Source: Vreelandella hamiltonii
GTDB lineage: Bacteria; Pseudomonadota; Gammaproteobacteria; Pseudomonadales; Halomonadaceae
Direction of reading: 5' to 3'
Length of the DNA: 64,000 bases
NCBI RefSeq assembly: GCF_014651775.1
Contig: NZ_BMXN01000012.1
Location: forward strand, 1-64,000
Every line of letters starts with the position of its first letter. Position 1 is the stretch's first letter. The notes beneath the pieces are model-generated. The model had not been told where the DNA came from and searched no databases. It worked only from the letters and a program-made list of their open reading frames with translations. Shown here piece by piece: positions 8,653 to 17,543 of the stretch. The position numbers were made by a program, and so were the translations under genes.

Positions 8653-10086
8653 ATGAGCCACCTGTTGCCATCCAATGAAGCGTTGCGCATTGCTGCTTTA
8701 CAAGAGCTGGCGTTACTGGATACCCCCAGTGAGCCGGTATTCGACCGGGTGACTCGGTTGGTCACCGTGCTGTTGGGGGTACCTCTCTCCACGGTGACGC
8801 TCGTGGATACCGACCGACAGTGGTTCAAGTCTCAGGTGGGGCTGACGTTTTCGGAAACACCCCGCGACGTGGCGTTCTGTGCCTATACCGTGCTGGCGGA
8901 AGCGCCGCTGGTCGTCAACGATGCGCTTCAGGATCCGCGCTTCGCCAGCAACCCTTATGTCATCAAACCCGACGGCATACGCTTTTATGCCGGAATCCCT
9001 CTGAAAACCACCCAAGGTCTGGTATTGGGCTCCCTGTGTGCCATGGATTCGCGCCCTCGCGAACTGAGCCCCCAGGAATTCACCGCACTACAGGACCTGG
9101 CCGATGTGGTGTCCGGTGAAATTCATTTGCGCGAGCGTTTGATACAGCAAGAGAAGCGTAATGCCAGTTTCAAACGTGACCTCGCCGCGCTGCACAACAG
9201 CCTGGAACAACAGATAGAGCGGCGTACCCGCGAACTCAACCTGGTCATCGAGTCGGCCTACGACGCCTACCTGAGCATCGACGATCGTGGCCGGGTGCTG
9301 GACTGGAATCGCGCCGCACAGGCTATGTTCGGCTGGTCGCGCAAGGAGGCGTTGGCCCGCCCCATTACCGACCTGATGTTTCCTGCAGGCGTGCCCGGGC
9401 AGGACGATCCTTCACCCATCGAATGGAACGCCCGGCGTCGAGATGGTGGGCGCTTGCCGGTAGAGATTCGCCACCAGCGCTACGAACTCAATGGGCGTTG
9501 GCGACGCAGCCTGTTCATACACGACATCACCGAGCGCCAGCAGTTGGCACGCCTGCGAGACCAGGAGGCCAGGCAAGATGTCTTGACGGAGCTGCCTAAC
9601 CGCCGGGCCCTCGACGAACGCTTGCCAGAGGCCATGGCGCGTACTCGGCGGAGTCTCGTACCGCTGGCGGTGCTGTTTCTCGACTTGGATGGGTTCAAGC
9701 GAATCAATGACCTGCACGGCCATGCCATGGGCGATGAGCTATTGCGAGACATCGCCAATCGCCTCAAAACCGCCGTGCGTGAAACGGACTTCGTGGCCCG
9801 TTGGGCAGGGGATGAGTTCGTCCTGGTGCTGGAGAATATAGAGCACGATGCCATCGCACCGCTGGCGCAGAAGTTGATCCAGCTCATTGAAATCCCCCTG
9901 TCCATAGGCGATACCGTGCTCAAGGTCAGCACCAGTATCGGTATTGCAGAGTATGTCCCCGGGGCAGAAGAAACCCCGCAAGAGTTGTTGAAGCGAGCCG
10001 ATGTGGCGATGTACGAAGCCAAGCGAGCCGGCAAGGCGCAAACGCGCTTGGCAAGCCCTGTGCTGCCTTCACCCGACGCCAGTTAA
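8653..10086 (+). CDS. GAF-PAS-GGDEF diguanylate cyclase
   Basis: A soluble 477-residue sensor diguanylate cyclase that would make c-di-GMP from GTP. An N-terminal GAF domain (about residues 20-150) shows the LDTPSEPVFDRVTRL opening and the CAYTVLAEAPLVVNDA stretch of small-ligand GAF domains in this class. A coiled segment near 165-200 leads to a PAS domain (about 205-300, VIESAYDAYLSIDDRGRVL). A GGDEF domain follows (about 315-470), with the active loop as AGDEF, an accepted functional variant, and the DLDGFKRIND nucleotide motif. There is no membrane segment. The ATG at 8653 begins the recognisable GAF leader; a GTG at 8605 with AGGGG upstream would add 16 residues, so the start is uncertain. 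The stop is 14 bases before corA. Confidence 0.9.
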   Translation: MSHLLPSNEALRIAALQELALLDTPSEPVFDRVTRLVTVLLGVPLSTVTLVDTDRQWFKSQVGLTFSETPRDVAFCAYTVLAEAPLVVNDALQDPRFASNPYVIKPDGIRFYAGIPLKTTQGLVLGSLCAMDSRPRELSPQEFTALQDLADVVSGEIHLRERLIQQEKRNASFKRDLAALHNSLEQQIERRTRELNLVIESAYDAYLSIDDRGRVLDWNRAAQAMFGWSRKEALARPITDLMFPAGVPGQDDPSPIEWNARRRDGGRLPVEIRHQRYELNGRWRRSLFIHDITERQQLARLRDQEARQDVLTELPNRRALDERLPEAMARTRRSLVPLAVLFLDLDGFKRINDLHGHAMGDELLRDIANRLKTAVRETDFVARWAGDEFVLVLENIEHDAIAPLAQKLIQLIEIPLSIGDTVLKVSTSIGIAEYVPGAEETPQELLKRADVAMYEAKRAGKAQTRLASPVLPSPDAS

Positions 10087-10100
10087 TTCAAGGAAAGCAC

Positions 10101-11069
10101 ATGATTCGATGTCTGATGACCACACCAGAGGGAGAAGTGCGCGAAGGCGACCTCTCGCTGATCGATGTCTGGAAACGCCAGGAGGGCGCGCATATCTGGG
10201 TCGATATGCAGGGCGAAAGTGAAGCCAGCGAGCGCGAGGTGCTCGAGGGATTTTCCTGCCATCCCATGGCGATTCAGGATGCCCACAAGGTGCGTCATCC
10301 ACCCAAGATCGAAGAGTTCGAGAATCATACGCTGATCATCTATCGAGGCATTTCCTCCTTCGATGCTCAGCTCAACTTCGTGCCTCAGCAGCTGTGCTTT
10401 TTCGTTGGCGAGCGCTTTCTGGTCACGCTGCATCCTGGCTTGGCGCTGAGTATCGAACGGTTACTCAACGACCAGGGCGCGCGGCTGCTGTCGCGTTCTC
10501 CCGAGCAGGTTGCCTTGCGCGTCATGTATACCTCGGCGGGCTTTTATATCGACAGCCTGCTGGAGTTCGAGACCGAACTGAGTGACCTGGAAGACGAGCT
10601 GCTGGAAAACGGCAATGACGTGCTGATGCGTCGGATTACCGCGTACCGCTCTCGGCTGGTCAAGATGCGGCGAGTGTTCAGTTACCACAAGGGCATCACT
10701 CAGGAGCTGACGGCTTACGACTACGCGCACCTCCCCCGGGGTGAGAGCGAGACGCTGCATGCCATCACCGATGTGGAGGAGCGCTTCGAGCGCCTGCACT
10801 CCTTGACCCAGATGTATTACGACATCTGTGGTGATCTGGTGGATGGCTACATCTCGATTTCGTCGCATCAGTTGAACATCACCATGCGGGTATTGACCGT
10901 CATTACCGCCATTTTCGTGCCGCTGACCTTTATTGCCGGTATTTACGGCATGAACTTCGAATACATGCCCGAACTTGGCTACCAGTATGGCTACTTCTTC
11001 GTTTGGGGCGTCATGGTGACCATTGGCGTACTGCTGATCTGGTTGTTCAAACGTAAAGCCTGGTTCTAG
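10101..11069 (+). CDS. CorA-family divalent cation channel
   Basis: A 322-residue CorA/ZntB-type protein. A long cytoplasmic alpha/beta and helical domain precedes two C-terminal transmembrane helices, with the signature YGMNFEYMPE (GMN loop) between them at about residue 292 and a basic tail FKRKAW. GMN is the selectivity motif of CorA channels; members transport magnesium, cobalt, nickel or, in the ZntB branch, zinc. The acidic loop MPE after GMN is normal for the family. The ATG at 10101 follows AAGGAAAGCAC. It lies 14 bases after the cyclase gene and may be co-transcribed with it. The stop codon TAG at 11067 is the first base triplet of a degenerate repeat element. Confidence 0.88.
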   Translation: MIRCLMTTPEGEVREGDLSLIDVWKRQEGAHIWVDMQGESEASEREVLEGFSCHPMAIQDAHKVRHPPKIEEFENHTLIIYRGISSFDAQLNFVPQQLCFFVGERFLVTLHPGLALSIERLLNDQGARLLSRSPEQVALRVMYTSAGFYIDSLLEFETELSDLEDELLENGNDVLMRRITAYRSRLVKMRRVFSYHKGITQELTAYDYAHLPRGESETLHAITDVEERFERLHSLTQMYYDICGDLVDGYISISSHQLNITMRVLTVITAIFVPLTFIAGIYGMNFEYMPELGYQYGYFFVWGVMVTIGVLLIWLFKRKAWF

Positions 11070-11119
11070 GCACTGTCCGAAAACGAGCTGCGCTCGGCCA
11101 TACGGTGTCAAAAGTCGGC
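11067..11119. repeat. Degenerate half copy of the 54747-54889 inverted-repeat element
   Basis: These 53 bases match the reversed right end of the element at 54747-54889 without gaps, with about 11 mismatches. Shared pieces are TAGGC..TGT.CGAAAAC, GCTCGGCCATACGG and AAAA.TCGGC. The half copy covers the whole 38-base gap between the convergent corA and MFS genes and contains both of their stop codons. Confidence 0.65.
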
Positions 11120-12292
11120 AGCAGAGCGAGCAAGAGTCCGCAGTCGCAGCGTCAGCAGGCACAGCGCAAGACCGATCGACAGCCATAGCGAGGCCAGCAG
11201 CACGGGGAAAGCGCCGGGTCCGGCGGTGTCCAGCAGTGGGCCCGTCAGCGAGGGAATGATCAGCGCTCCGCAGCCCGCTGCCGTAAAGATGGCCCCGGTG
11301 GTGCGGCCCCGCATCACCATGGTGTGGTTGCATAGCGCAAACAGCGTGGGGAAAAAAGCCGAGGCAGAGAGGCCAAACAGCAGCGCCCCTGCGGCAAGCG
11401 AAAGCATACCTGCATGCCAGCCGCTGGCCGCGGCGAGCCCCATCGTCAGGCACGCCCCCAGTATTTGCCAAGGCGCACACCAGCGCAGCAGAGGAATGGC
11501 CAGCAAGCGTCCTGCCGAGAGGGCCAGCCAGAACAGCGTTGCCAGCAGGGTGGCCTGCTCGTCGGGCAGCCCCGATAGCGCGCCATACGCCGTCACCCAG
11601 CCGGCAAACGTCACCTCGATGCCCACGTAGAGTGCAAACAGCAGCAGAAAAACCCCCAGCAGAAGAGGGTCGCGATGCTTGCGTGGGGCGGGCGTTTCGC
11701 TCACCCCGCAGGTCGCCCCAGGCATGGTGGGGCTGGCAAAGCGTGATAGTGGCCACAGCGTGCCCGCGACGCAAAGTCCCACTACCCAGAAGGTCCAGTG
11801 AAACTGGCCGGTCAATGACAGCGCTGCCACCATCACCAGCGGGGTCAGCATATTGCCAACGCTGAAGCAGAAGTGCAGTGCGCTCACATTGGGGCCTGCG
11901 GCGTCTCGGTGCAGCCACAGCAGTAGCGTATTGCCCCCGGCGTTCAGCGACACTTCAGAAAACCCCAGCAGCATGAACAGCAGTGCCAGCAACACGAGAA
12001 GCGGGCTCAAGGGCGCCAGCGCCAATCCGGCCACGGTGAGTATGCCCATGATCAGCAGCACACGATGCCCATTGAAGCGGTCCATCAGCAGTCCGGTGAC
12101 CAGGGCACCGCTCATGTTGCCCATGGCCCGAGCCGTGAACAGTACGGCAATCTGACTCATGGAAGAGCCGCTGGCACTGGCCAGGTGGGGCAGGGCAGGC
12201 CCCAGCAGCCCGCCGGTCATGCCAATGGAGATGAATAGACCAAAATAGGTCCAGGTCAGGCGGCGGTGATAGGCAGAGCTGAAGTGAAGCAT
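11108..12292 (-). CDS. MFS transporter
   Basis: A 394-residue inner-membrane carrier of the major facilitator superfamily with about twelve hydrophobic segments. The typical cytoplasmic loop between helices 2 and 3 is visible as GLLMDRFNGHRVLLIMG. The start at 12292 (MLHFSSAYHRRLTW) is chosen because AAGGAA lies just upstream and the first helix follows directly. A much longer frame runs to 12643, antisense to the neighbouring reductase gene, and is rejected. The substrate cannot be read from the sequence; the overall look is of a small-molecule uptake or efflux carrier. The last codons and the TGA stop lie in the degenerate repeat at 11067-11119. The divergent MDR gene starts about 220 bases away. 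Confidence 0.82.
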   Translation of the reverse strand: MLHFSSAYHRRLTWTYFGLFISIGMTGGLLGPALPHLASASGSSMSQIAVLFTARAMGNMSGALVTGLLMDRFNGHRVLLIMGILTVAGLALAPLSPLLVLLALLFMLLGFSEVSLNAGGNTLLLWLHRDAAGPNVSALHFCFSVGNMLTPLVMVAALSLTGQFHWTFWVVGLCVAGTLWPLSRFASPTMPGATCGVSETPAPRKHRDPLLLGVFLLLFALYVGIEVTFAGWVTAYGALSGLPDEQATLLATLFWLALSAGRLLAIPLLRWCAPWQILGACLTMGLAAASGWHAGMLSLAAGALLFGLSASAFFPTLFALCNHTMVMRGRTTGAIFTAAGCGALIIPSLTGPLLDTAGPGAFPVLLASLWLSIGLALCLLTLRLRTLARSAADF

Positions 12293-12512
12293 ACCGTTCC
12301 TTGGCAGAGTCTGGGAGGCGCCCATGAACGATGAGCTTGACCCTTTTCGAAGCTGGCCACCATTGGCGAAAAGTTGACGCCCCAGGGGGAAAACGGCGCA
12401 AGCGGTAGGGAAGCGATCACCCGATATTGTTGGCCGCCGTTGGGCTGGATGTCTTGAACCTGACCGGGCGTTTGTTATTGTCGTGGTATATGCACCGATC
12501 AGGAGCCAGCCC

Positions 12513-13811
12513 ATGGCCAATACGGACCGCAGAACCTCACGTGCCACCAACGCTGCCAATGATGCCGCGACTTCCACGTCCGCCACTTCCATTTCCACCA
12601 CTTCCAGTGCCGCCACTGCTATCCCCTCCAGCATGTCGGCCATGCTGCTGACCGGTCATGGCGATGTGGACATGTTGCATTATCGGCAGGACGTACCTAC
12701 GCCTCAGCCTGGGGCCGGTCAGGTGCTGGTGCGCGTCACGGCGACCGCGAAGAACAACACCGACCGCAAGGCACGCGAAGGGCTCTATCCCACTAAGGGC
12801 AAGGAGGAGGTCACCTCGTTCGCCATGGGCGGTGCCCCCACCTTGAGCTTTCCGCGTATTCAGGGGGCCGATGTGGTGGGGCACATCGTGGCGGTGGGCG
12901 AGGGCGTCGATGGGCAGCGAGTGGGTGAACGTGGGCTATTGGATTTCAATCTCTACCCCGATGACCGTCGCGATATCAACCTGATGCCGGATTACTACGG
13001 ACATGGTGCCGATGGGGGGTTCGCGGAATATATCGTGGTGCCTGCCGACCAGTTTCATCACATCGCCAATCCTGAGTTACCAGATGCCCCTCTGGCGGCC
13101 ATGGGAATGTGCTCCTATCAGACCGCCTACCACATGATGACGGCGGCCAACGTGCGGGCTGGCGAGCGGGTGCTGGTCAGTGGGGCCAGCGGAGGTGTAG
13201 GGACGGCGCTGATTCAGCTGTGCCGCATCATCGGCGCCATCCCTTATGCCGTCAGCCAGCCCAGCAAGGCCGATGCCCTGCGCGGGCTGGGCGCGCAGGC
13301 GGTGATCGACCGAGGCGATTTGCCCACCTTCGTCGAGCGCGTGCTGCACGCCACCGAAGGGCGGCCCATCGATGCGGTCATGGACCTGGTGGGGGGCGAC
13401 ATGACCGACCTGTTCATCGACACCATGATCAGTGATATGTCGCAGCGCGCCACGTATCCGCGGCTGGCCATCGCCGGTGCCAGCGGTGGCAATCTCAGCG
13501 AAATCATGTGGACACGCATCTACCTGTATCAGGTGCAAATCGTCGGGGTCTCCCATGGCACCCGTGAAGAGGCCGAACAGCTGATCGCCTGGATTCGCAG
13601 CGGCGAGCTGAAGCCGGTGCTGCACGGGACCTTCAAGCTGTCGCAGCTGCACGCGGCGGAGCGCTACTTCGTCAATCGCGGCAGCGACTATCTGGGCAAG
13701 ATCGTGATCGTGCCCGATGCCCAGTGGGAGGCCCATGGGGCGCCGTTCGCGCTTCAGTCGGCTGCTCTTCAATCTGCCGCTCTTCAATCGGAACGGGAGT
13801 CTCGCCAGTGA
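12513..13811 (+). CDS. MDR-family NAD(P)-dependent oxidoreductase (quinone reductase-like)
   Basis: A 432-residue medium-chain dehydrogenase/reductase. The catalytic GroES-like part (LLTGHGDVDMLHYRQDV, PGAGQVLVRV) begins near residue 42. The Rossmann part shows RVLVSGASGGVGTALIQL. No structural zinc cysteine cluster is seen, so a quinone reductase or enoyl-reductase type is likelier than a zinc alcohol dehydrogenase. The first 40 residues are an unusual low-complexity Ser/Thr/Ala stretch. The ATG at 12513 with AGGAG upstream fits, but an inner ATG at 12633 (MSAMLLTG) would remove the odd leader. The C-terminus carries a small repeat (ALQSAALQSAALQS). The stop overlaps the GTG start of the proline-racemase-family gene, indicating coupled translation. 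Confidence 0.85.
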   Translation: MANTDRRTSRATNAANDAATSTSATSISTTSSAATAIPSSMSAMLLTGHGDVDMLHYRQDVPTPQPGAGQVLVRVTATAKNNTDRKAREGLYPTKGKEEVTSFAMGGAPTLSFPRIQGADVVGHIVAVGEGVDGQRVGERGLLDFNLYPDDRRDINLMPDYYGHGADGGFAEYIVVPADQFHHIANPELPDAPLAAMGMCSYQTAYHMMTAANVRAGERVLVSGASGGVGTALIQLCRIIGAIPYAVSQPSKADALRGLGAQAVIDRGDLPTFVERVLHATEGRPIDAVMDLVGGDMTDLFIDTMISDMSQRATYPRLAIAGASGGNLSEIMWTRIYLYQVQIVGVSHGTREEAEQLIAWIRSGELKPVLHGTFKLSQLHAAERYFVNRGSDYLGKIVIVPDAQWEAHGAPFALQSAALQSAALQSERESRQ

Positions 13812-14869
13812 ATACCGTGCATACCATCAAGCTGCTGGATACCCACGCGGGGGGCGACGTGAGCCGTATCGTCACCGCCGGGATCGATACGCTGCCGGGC
13901 AGCACGGTGCGCCAGCAAATGGAGTATCTGCGTGACGACGCCGATGGCCTCCGGCAGCTACTGCTGGGCGAGCCCTATGGCATTCCGGAAATGTCGGTCG
14001 ACCTGCTGGTGCCTGCTACTCACCCTGAAGCGGTGGCGGGGTACATCATCATGGAGGTGATGGGCTACCCGATCTACTCAGGCTCCAACACCTTGTGCAC
14101 GGCCACGGCCGTTCTGGAAATGGGTATCGTGCCCAAACAGGAGGGGCTACAGCGCTTCAAGCTGGAAGCCCCGGCAGGCCTGGTGCAGATCGAAGCGCGG
14201 GTGCGCAACGGCGTCGTCGAGTCGGTGACCTGTGAAGGCTTGCCCAGCTATATCGACAGCTATCGCGATACGATTCTGGTACCGGGCATTGGCGACGTCA
14301 CCTACTCGGTTGCCTACAGCGGTGGCTTCTACGCGCTGGTCGATGCCGAGGCGCTGGGCTTCAAGCTGGTACGGGACGAAGAGGCCGCGTTGGCGGCCTG
14401 TGCCCACAAGATCATCGAGGCCATCCAGGCCCACCGAGGGTTTTCCCACTACACTCTGGGCGATGTGGGGCCGCTGCCCTTTCTACACTTCATGGGTCCT
14501 GAGGAGCAGGTGGCGCAGGGCTATGTGCGTTCGCGCTCTGCCACCTACGTACACCCCGGCGTGATTTGCCGCAGCACCACCGGCACCGGCACCTCGGCGC
14601 GGTTGGCGCTGATGCATCATGAAGGGCGGCTGGCGCCGGGCGACAAGCTGGAAACCGTCTCGTTGAGAGAAACCGGGTTTATCGGCACCTTTACAGGCAC
14701 CCACCAGGAAGGTGCCTATCAGGTGGTGGAAAATACCATTACCGGGCGCAGCTATGTGCTGGCCGATTCCACCATCGTGATCAACTGCGACGACCCGATG
14801 GTCGCCTGTGGCGAGCTGCACCATATCTTGAGTGATCGTCACGCCCAGCCTGCGCCGGTCAAGGAGTAG
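13808..14869 (+). CDS. Proline racemase family protein, probable dehydratase-type
   Basis: A 353-residue member of the proline racemase / 4-hydroxyproline epimerase / trans-3-hydroxyproline dehydratase superfamily. The opening LLDTHAGGDVSRIVTAG, the central SGSNTLCTATAV and the C-terminal TTGTGTSARLA are family landmarks. True racemases use two cysteines, in MCGHG-like and SPCGTGTSA-like motifs. By eye these positions read Ser (GSN) and Thr (TTGTG), so simple racemisation is unlikely and a dehydratase or another reaction is more plausible. The GTG start at 13808 overlaps the stop of the MDR gene (GTGA) and follows GGGAG. A longer frame from 13724 lies inside that gene and is rejected. The paired reductase could process the same product. 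Confidence 0.82.
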   Translation: MNTVHTIKLLDTHAGGDVSRIVTAGIDTLPGSTVRQQMEYLRDDADGLRQLLLGEPYGIPEMSVDLLVPATHPEAVAGYIIMEVMGYPIYSGSNTLCTATAVLEMGIVPKQEGLQRFKLEAPAGLVQIEARVRNGVVESVTCEGLPSYIDSYRDTILVPGIGDVTYSVAYSGGFYALVDAEALGFKLVRDEEAALAACAHKIIEAIQAHRGFSHYTLGDVGPLPFLHFMGPEEQVAQGYVRSRSATYVHPGVICRSTTGTGTSARLALMHHEGRLAPGDKLETVSLRETGFIGTFTGTHQEGAYQVVENTITGRSYVLADSTIVINCDDPMVACGELHHILSDRHAQPAPVKE

Positions 14870-15059
14870 CGTCATCGCCGATGTCCAGGTAACCGGCCTG
14901 TTCGATACGCGTCCAGACGGGCGCTTTCTCTGCATCGGTCATGCTGCCCCAGCAGGCAATCTCATCCAGAGTGCGCCCGCAGCCGCTGCACAGCGCCGTC
15001 TCGGGGTTGATCTGGCAAATATGGCGGCAGGGTGACACAGGGCGAGGCTGGTTGAGCAT
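14859..15059 (-). CDS. DUF1289 small cysteine-rich protein
   Basis: A 66-residue protein of the DUF1289 (Fe-S-like small protein) family. It is recognised by PCRHICQINPETALCSGCGR, with the four conserved cysteines, followed by TLDEIACWGSMTDAEK. The motif suggests a small metal site; function is unknown. The ATG at 15059 is chosen because it opens the conserved part. A GTG at 15131 would add 24 residues and overlap the arfB tail, and neither start has a strong ribosome binding site. It lies just downstream of arfB on the same strand and overlaps the end of the convergent proline-racemase-family gene by 11 bases. Confidence 0.78.
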   Translation of the reverse strand: MLNQPRPVSPCRHICQINPETALCSGCGRTLDEIACWGSMTDAEKAPVWTRIEQAGYLDIGDDATP

Positions 15060-15108
15060 GGGGGGCGTGGTATCCGGTTCGAAATGGGGGGAGGGTTCAC
15101 GGAGGGCG

Positions 15109-15525
15109 TCAACCCAGCGGCACTTTACCACGCAGTGACTTGATCTTGCCTTTGCGGGTCTTGTGATCCACCCGCCGCCGCTGGGAGCCTTTGGTGGGCT
15201 TGGTTGGGCGGCGTGTCTTCGGCGTACGGGCCACGCTTTGAATCAACGCCTGCAAGCGGTTCAAGGCGTCTTCCTTGTTCAGCTCCAGCGTGCGAAAGCT
15301 CTGCGCCTTGATGATGACCACGCCCTCTTTGCTGATCCGCTGGTCGGACAGCGCCATCAGCCGCTCCTTGTAGGTAGGGGGCAGCGTCGAGCGCGGAATG
15401 TCGAAGCGCAGATGCACGGCAGAGGCGACTTTATTGACGTTCTGGCCGCCCGCCCCCTGGGCACGAATCTGGCTGATATCGATTTCCCAATCGGCCAGCG
15501 TGACGCTATTGGAAATAGTGAGCAT
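15109..15525 (-). CDS. arfB: Alternative ribosome-rescue factor ArfB
   Basis: A peptidyl-tRNA hydrolase that frees ribosomes stalled at mRNA ends lacking a stop codon. It resembles the catalytic domain of release factors without codon-recognition domains. The GGQ motif is at residues 26-28 in RAQGAGGQNVNKV. The C-terminal tail is strongly basic (RRRVDHKTRKGKIKSLRGKV), as needed to thread into the empty mRNA channel. The 138-residue length matches ArfB/YaeJ. The start at 15525 gives the standard N-terminus. It is upstream of the DUF1289 gene and divergent from the flavin reductase gene. Confidence 0.92.
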   Translation of the reverse strand: MLTISNSVTLADWEIDISQIRAQGAGGQNVNKVASAVHLRFDIPRSTLPPTYKERLMALSDQRISKEGVVIIKAQSFRTLELNKEDALNRLQALIQSVARTPKTRRPTKPTKGSQRRRVDHKTRKGKIKSLRGKVPLG

Positions 15526-15653
15526 TCAATTCTCTGGTAACCCATGAGTTGACAAGGCTAGCACACTTGACAGCAGGACGGCTCGACGGCCTAGTAACAC
15601 TCGGTCTCTACAACAATGATTACCTGGTTCCTATGGCCTGATAAGGAGTCTTC

Positions 15654-16265
15654 ATGGATACCCTGCTGGAAACCTCGCCGCTAAGCGCTGGAACGCTCTA
15701 TCGCCTGCTGTCGGGCAGTATTTGCCCCAGACCCATTGCCTGGGTGGCCACCCAGGATGGCCAGGGCAATGCCAACCTGGCGCCGTTTTCGTTTTTCAAC
15801 GTGGCCAGTATCGACCCTCCCATTCTGGCTTTTGCACCGCTGCTGGATGGCAGTGCCCAGCCCAAGGATACGCTGCGCAATCTGGAGGACGTCGGCGAGT
15901 GCGTGGTGCATGTGGGCACCGAAGGCTTGATCGAGGCGCTCAATACCACCAGCGCCAGCCTGCCGCCCCAGGAAGACGAGTTTGCCTTGGCAGGGCTGGA
16001 AAAGGCTGCCATGCCTGGTGTGAGCGTGCCGCGTATTGCGGCGGCGCCCATCGCCTTTGGCTGCCAGCGAGTACAGGTGATCCGCTTCGGAGATCAGCCG
16101 CTGGCAGGCAGCCTGATTCTGGTCAAAGTGGTGTCGATCCACGCCGATGAGTCCGTCTGGGATGGCCGCCACGTGCATCTGGACACGCTCAAGCCGGTGG
16201 GGCGCCTGGCAGGTAGCGACTATGTCAGAGTCAGCGACCGCTTTGCCCTGGACCGACCTGGCTAG
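15654..16265 (+). CDS. Flavin reductase family protein (FMN-binding split barrel)
   Basis: A 203-residue cytosolic FMN-binding protein of the flavin reductase-like split-barrel family. The N-terminal LLSGSICPRPIAWVATQDG and NLAPFSFFNVASIDPPILAF match the flavin-binding part of this group, whose members use NAD(P)H to reduce flavins or bind FMN for a partner oxygenase. The ATG at 15654 follows AAGGAG. It stands alone between divergent arfB and the binding-protein gene, so no partner oxygenase is apparent. Specific substrate and partner are unknown. Confidence 0.85.
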   Translation: MDTLLETSPLSAGTLYRLLSGSICPRPIAWVATQDGQGNANLAPFSFFNVASIDPPILAFAPLLDGSAQPKDTLRNLEDVGECVVHVGTEGLIEALNTTSASLPPQEDEFALAGLEKAAMPGVSVPRIAAAPIAFGCQRVQVIRFGDQPLAGSLILVKVVSIHADESVWDGRHVHLDTLKPVGRLAGSDYVRVSDRFALDRPG

Positions 16266-16347
16266 AGGCCGAAAAACGCCCTCTTGGGCGACTAAAGTCG
16301 TAGTTGTTTGTGCCGATATTTGTCCAAAGCACCCTGAGGATAAAGCA

Positions 16348-17505
16348 ATGCACAAAATGAGAACGTGGCTTCTGGTAGCGGGCTTACTCACTTCCCCGCT
16401 TTCTCTGGCGGAGCTCAAGGTGGGTATCGTGGCACCGTTGAGCGGTGCAGCGGCTCCCCTGGGCACGGGTATGCAGCAGGGTATCGAGGCTTATTTTGCC
16501 AAAGTAAATGCCGAAGGTGGCGTCAACGGGCAGTCGCTGGTACTGCAAGCCTTCGATGATCAATACTCGCCGCTGCCCGCCGCCGCGCATACGCGGCAGC
16601 TGGTCGGTGACAGCTCCCTGCTGGCGGCCATCGGTAACGTCGGCACGCCCACTGCCGCCGTGACCATCCCCATTCATAACCAGCACAACACGCTGCTGTA
16701 CGGCGCCTTTACTGGTGCTGGCATTTTGCGTCGTTCACCCCCCGACCGCTATGTGATCAACTACCGGGCAAGCTATGTGCAGGAAACCGCCGCCATGGTG
16801 GCGGGGCTATTGGAAGCAGGAATCCAGCCCGAAGAGATTGCCTTTTTCACGCAGAACGACAGCTTTGGTGATGCAGGTTACAATGGCGCGCTGCGCGCCT
16901 TGCACGAAGAGGGCTTTACCGACACCTCACAGCTGGCCCACGGCCGTTTTACACGCGGTACCCGCAATGTTCACCAAGGGCTGGCAACCATTCTTCAGGC
17001 ACCTGTCGTGCCTCGTGCGGTGATCATTGTCGGCACCTTTGGCCCCGCTGCCGATTTTATCCGCGAAGCGCGTCAGGACCTGCCGGAGACCGTGTTTCTG
17101 AACGTCTCTTTCGTGGGTAGCCAAGCCCTGCTGGAGGCGCTGGGGCCACTGGCCGAAGGGGTGATCGTGACTCAGGTCGTGCCGCCACTGGATGCTGACC
17201 TGCCAGCGGTAGAAGAGTACCGCCAGGCGTTGGCGGCGCATGTGCCCGGCAGCGAGCCGGATTTCATCTCCCTGGAGGGGTATCTGGCTGCCAAGCTGTT
17301 CGTGGAAGGGGTGAAAGCCGCCGGAGAAAATCCGAATCGGCAAGCCATCGTGGAAGGCTTGCTGGGATTGGGCACCATCGATATTGGCGTAGGTGAGCCG
17401 CTGACCCTGGGGGAAGGAGACCATCAGGCCAGCGATGCCGTGTGGGCCACGATCATTCGCAACGGACAGTTCGAGCCGGTCGATTGGGCAAGCGTTGCAC
17501 CATAA
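16348..17505 (+). CDS. Periplasmic ABC-type substrate-binding protein (Leu/Ile/Val family)
   Basis: A 385-residue exported binding protein with a clear signal peptide (KMRTWLLVAGLLTSPLSLAE). The mature start ELKVGIVAPLSG is followed by the GTGMQQGIEAYFAKVNAEGGVNG stretch, which is typical of type I amino-acid, amide or urea binding proteins (PBP1). The ATG at 16348 follows GAGGATAAAGC. A longer frame from 16147 overlaps the flavin reductase gene and is rejected. No permease or ATPase genes accompany it. A methyl-accepting chemotaxis protein follows 38 bases later, so the protein may deliver ligand to that receptor instead of, or as well as, a transporter. The ligand is probably an amino acid or amide but cannot be read. 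Confidence 0.85.
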   Translation: MHKMRTWLLVAGLLTSPLSLAELKVGIVAPLSGAAAPLGTGMQQGIEAYFAKVNAEGGVNGQSLVLQAFDDQYSPLPAAAHTRQLVGDSSLLAAIGNVGTPTAAVTIPIHNQHNTLLYGAFTGAGILRRSPPDRYVINYRASYVQETAAMVAGLLEAGIQPEEIAFFTQNDSFGDAGYNGALRALHEEGFTDTSQLAHGRFTRGTRNVHQGLATILQAPVVPRAVIIVGTFGPAADFIREARQDLPETVFLNVSFVGSQALLEALGPLAEGVIVTQVVPPLDADLPAVEEYRQALAAHVPGSEPDFISLEGYLAAKLFVEGVKAAGENPNRQAIVEGLLGLGTIDIGVGEPLTLGEGDHQASDAVWATIIRNGQFEPVDWASVAP

Positions 17506-17543
17506 TTCAAATAGCATAACCACTGACACAGCGAATACCCCTG

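Noticed and set aside
10461-11918. A 485-residue minus-strand frame antisense to corA and part of the MFS gene
   Set aside because: It is a GC-rich shadow frame; the corA and MFS frames show clear family motifs and this one shows none.
12293-12643. N-terminal extension of the MFS protein to 12643
   Set aside because: It lacks any membrane or conserved region, crosses the divergent promoter, and a good ribosome site lies before 12292.
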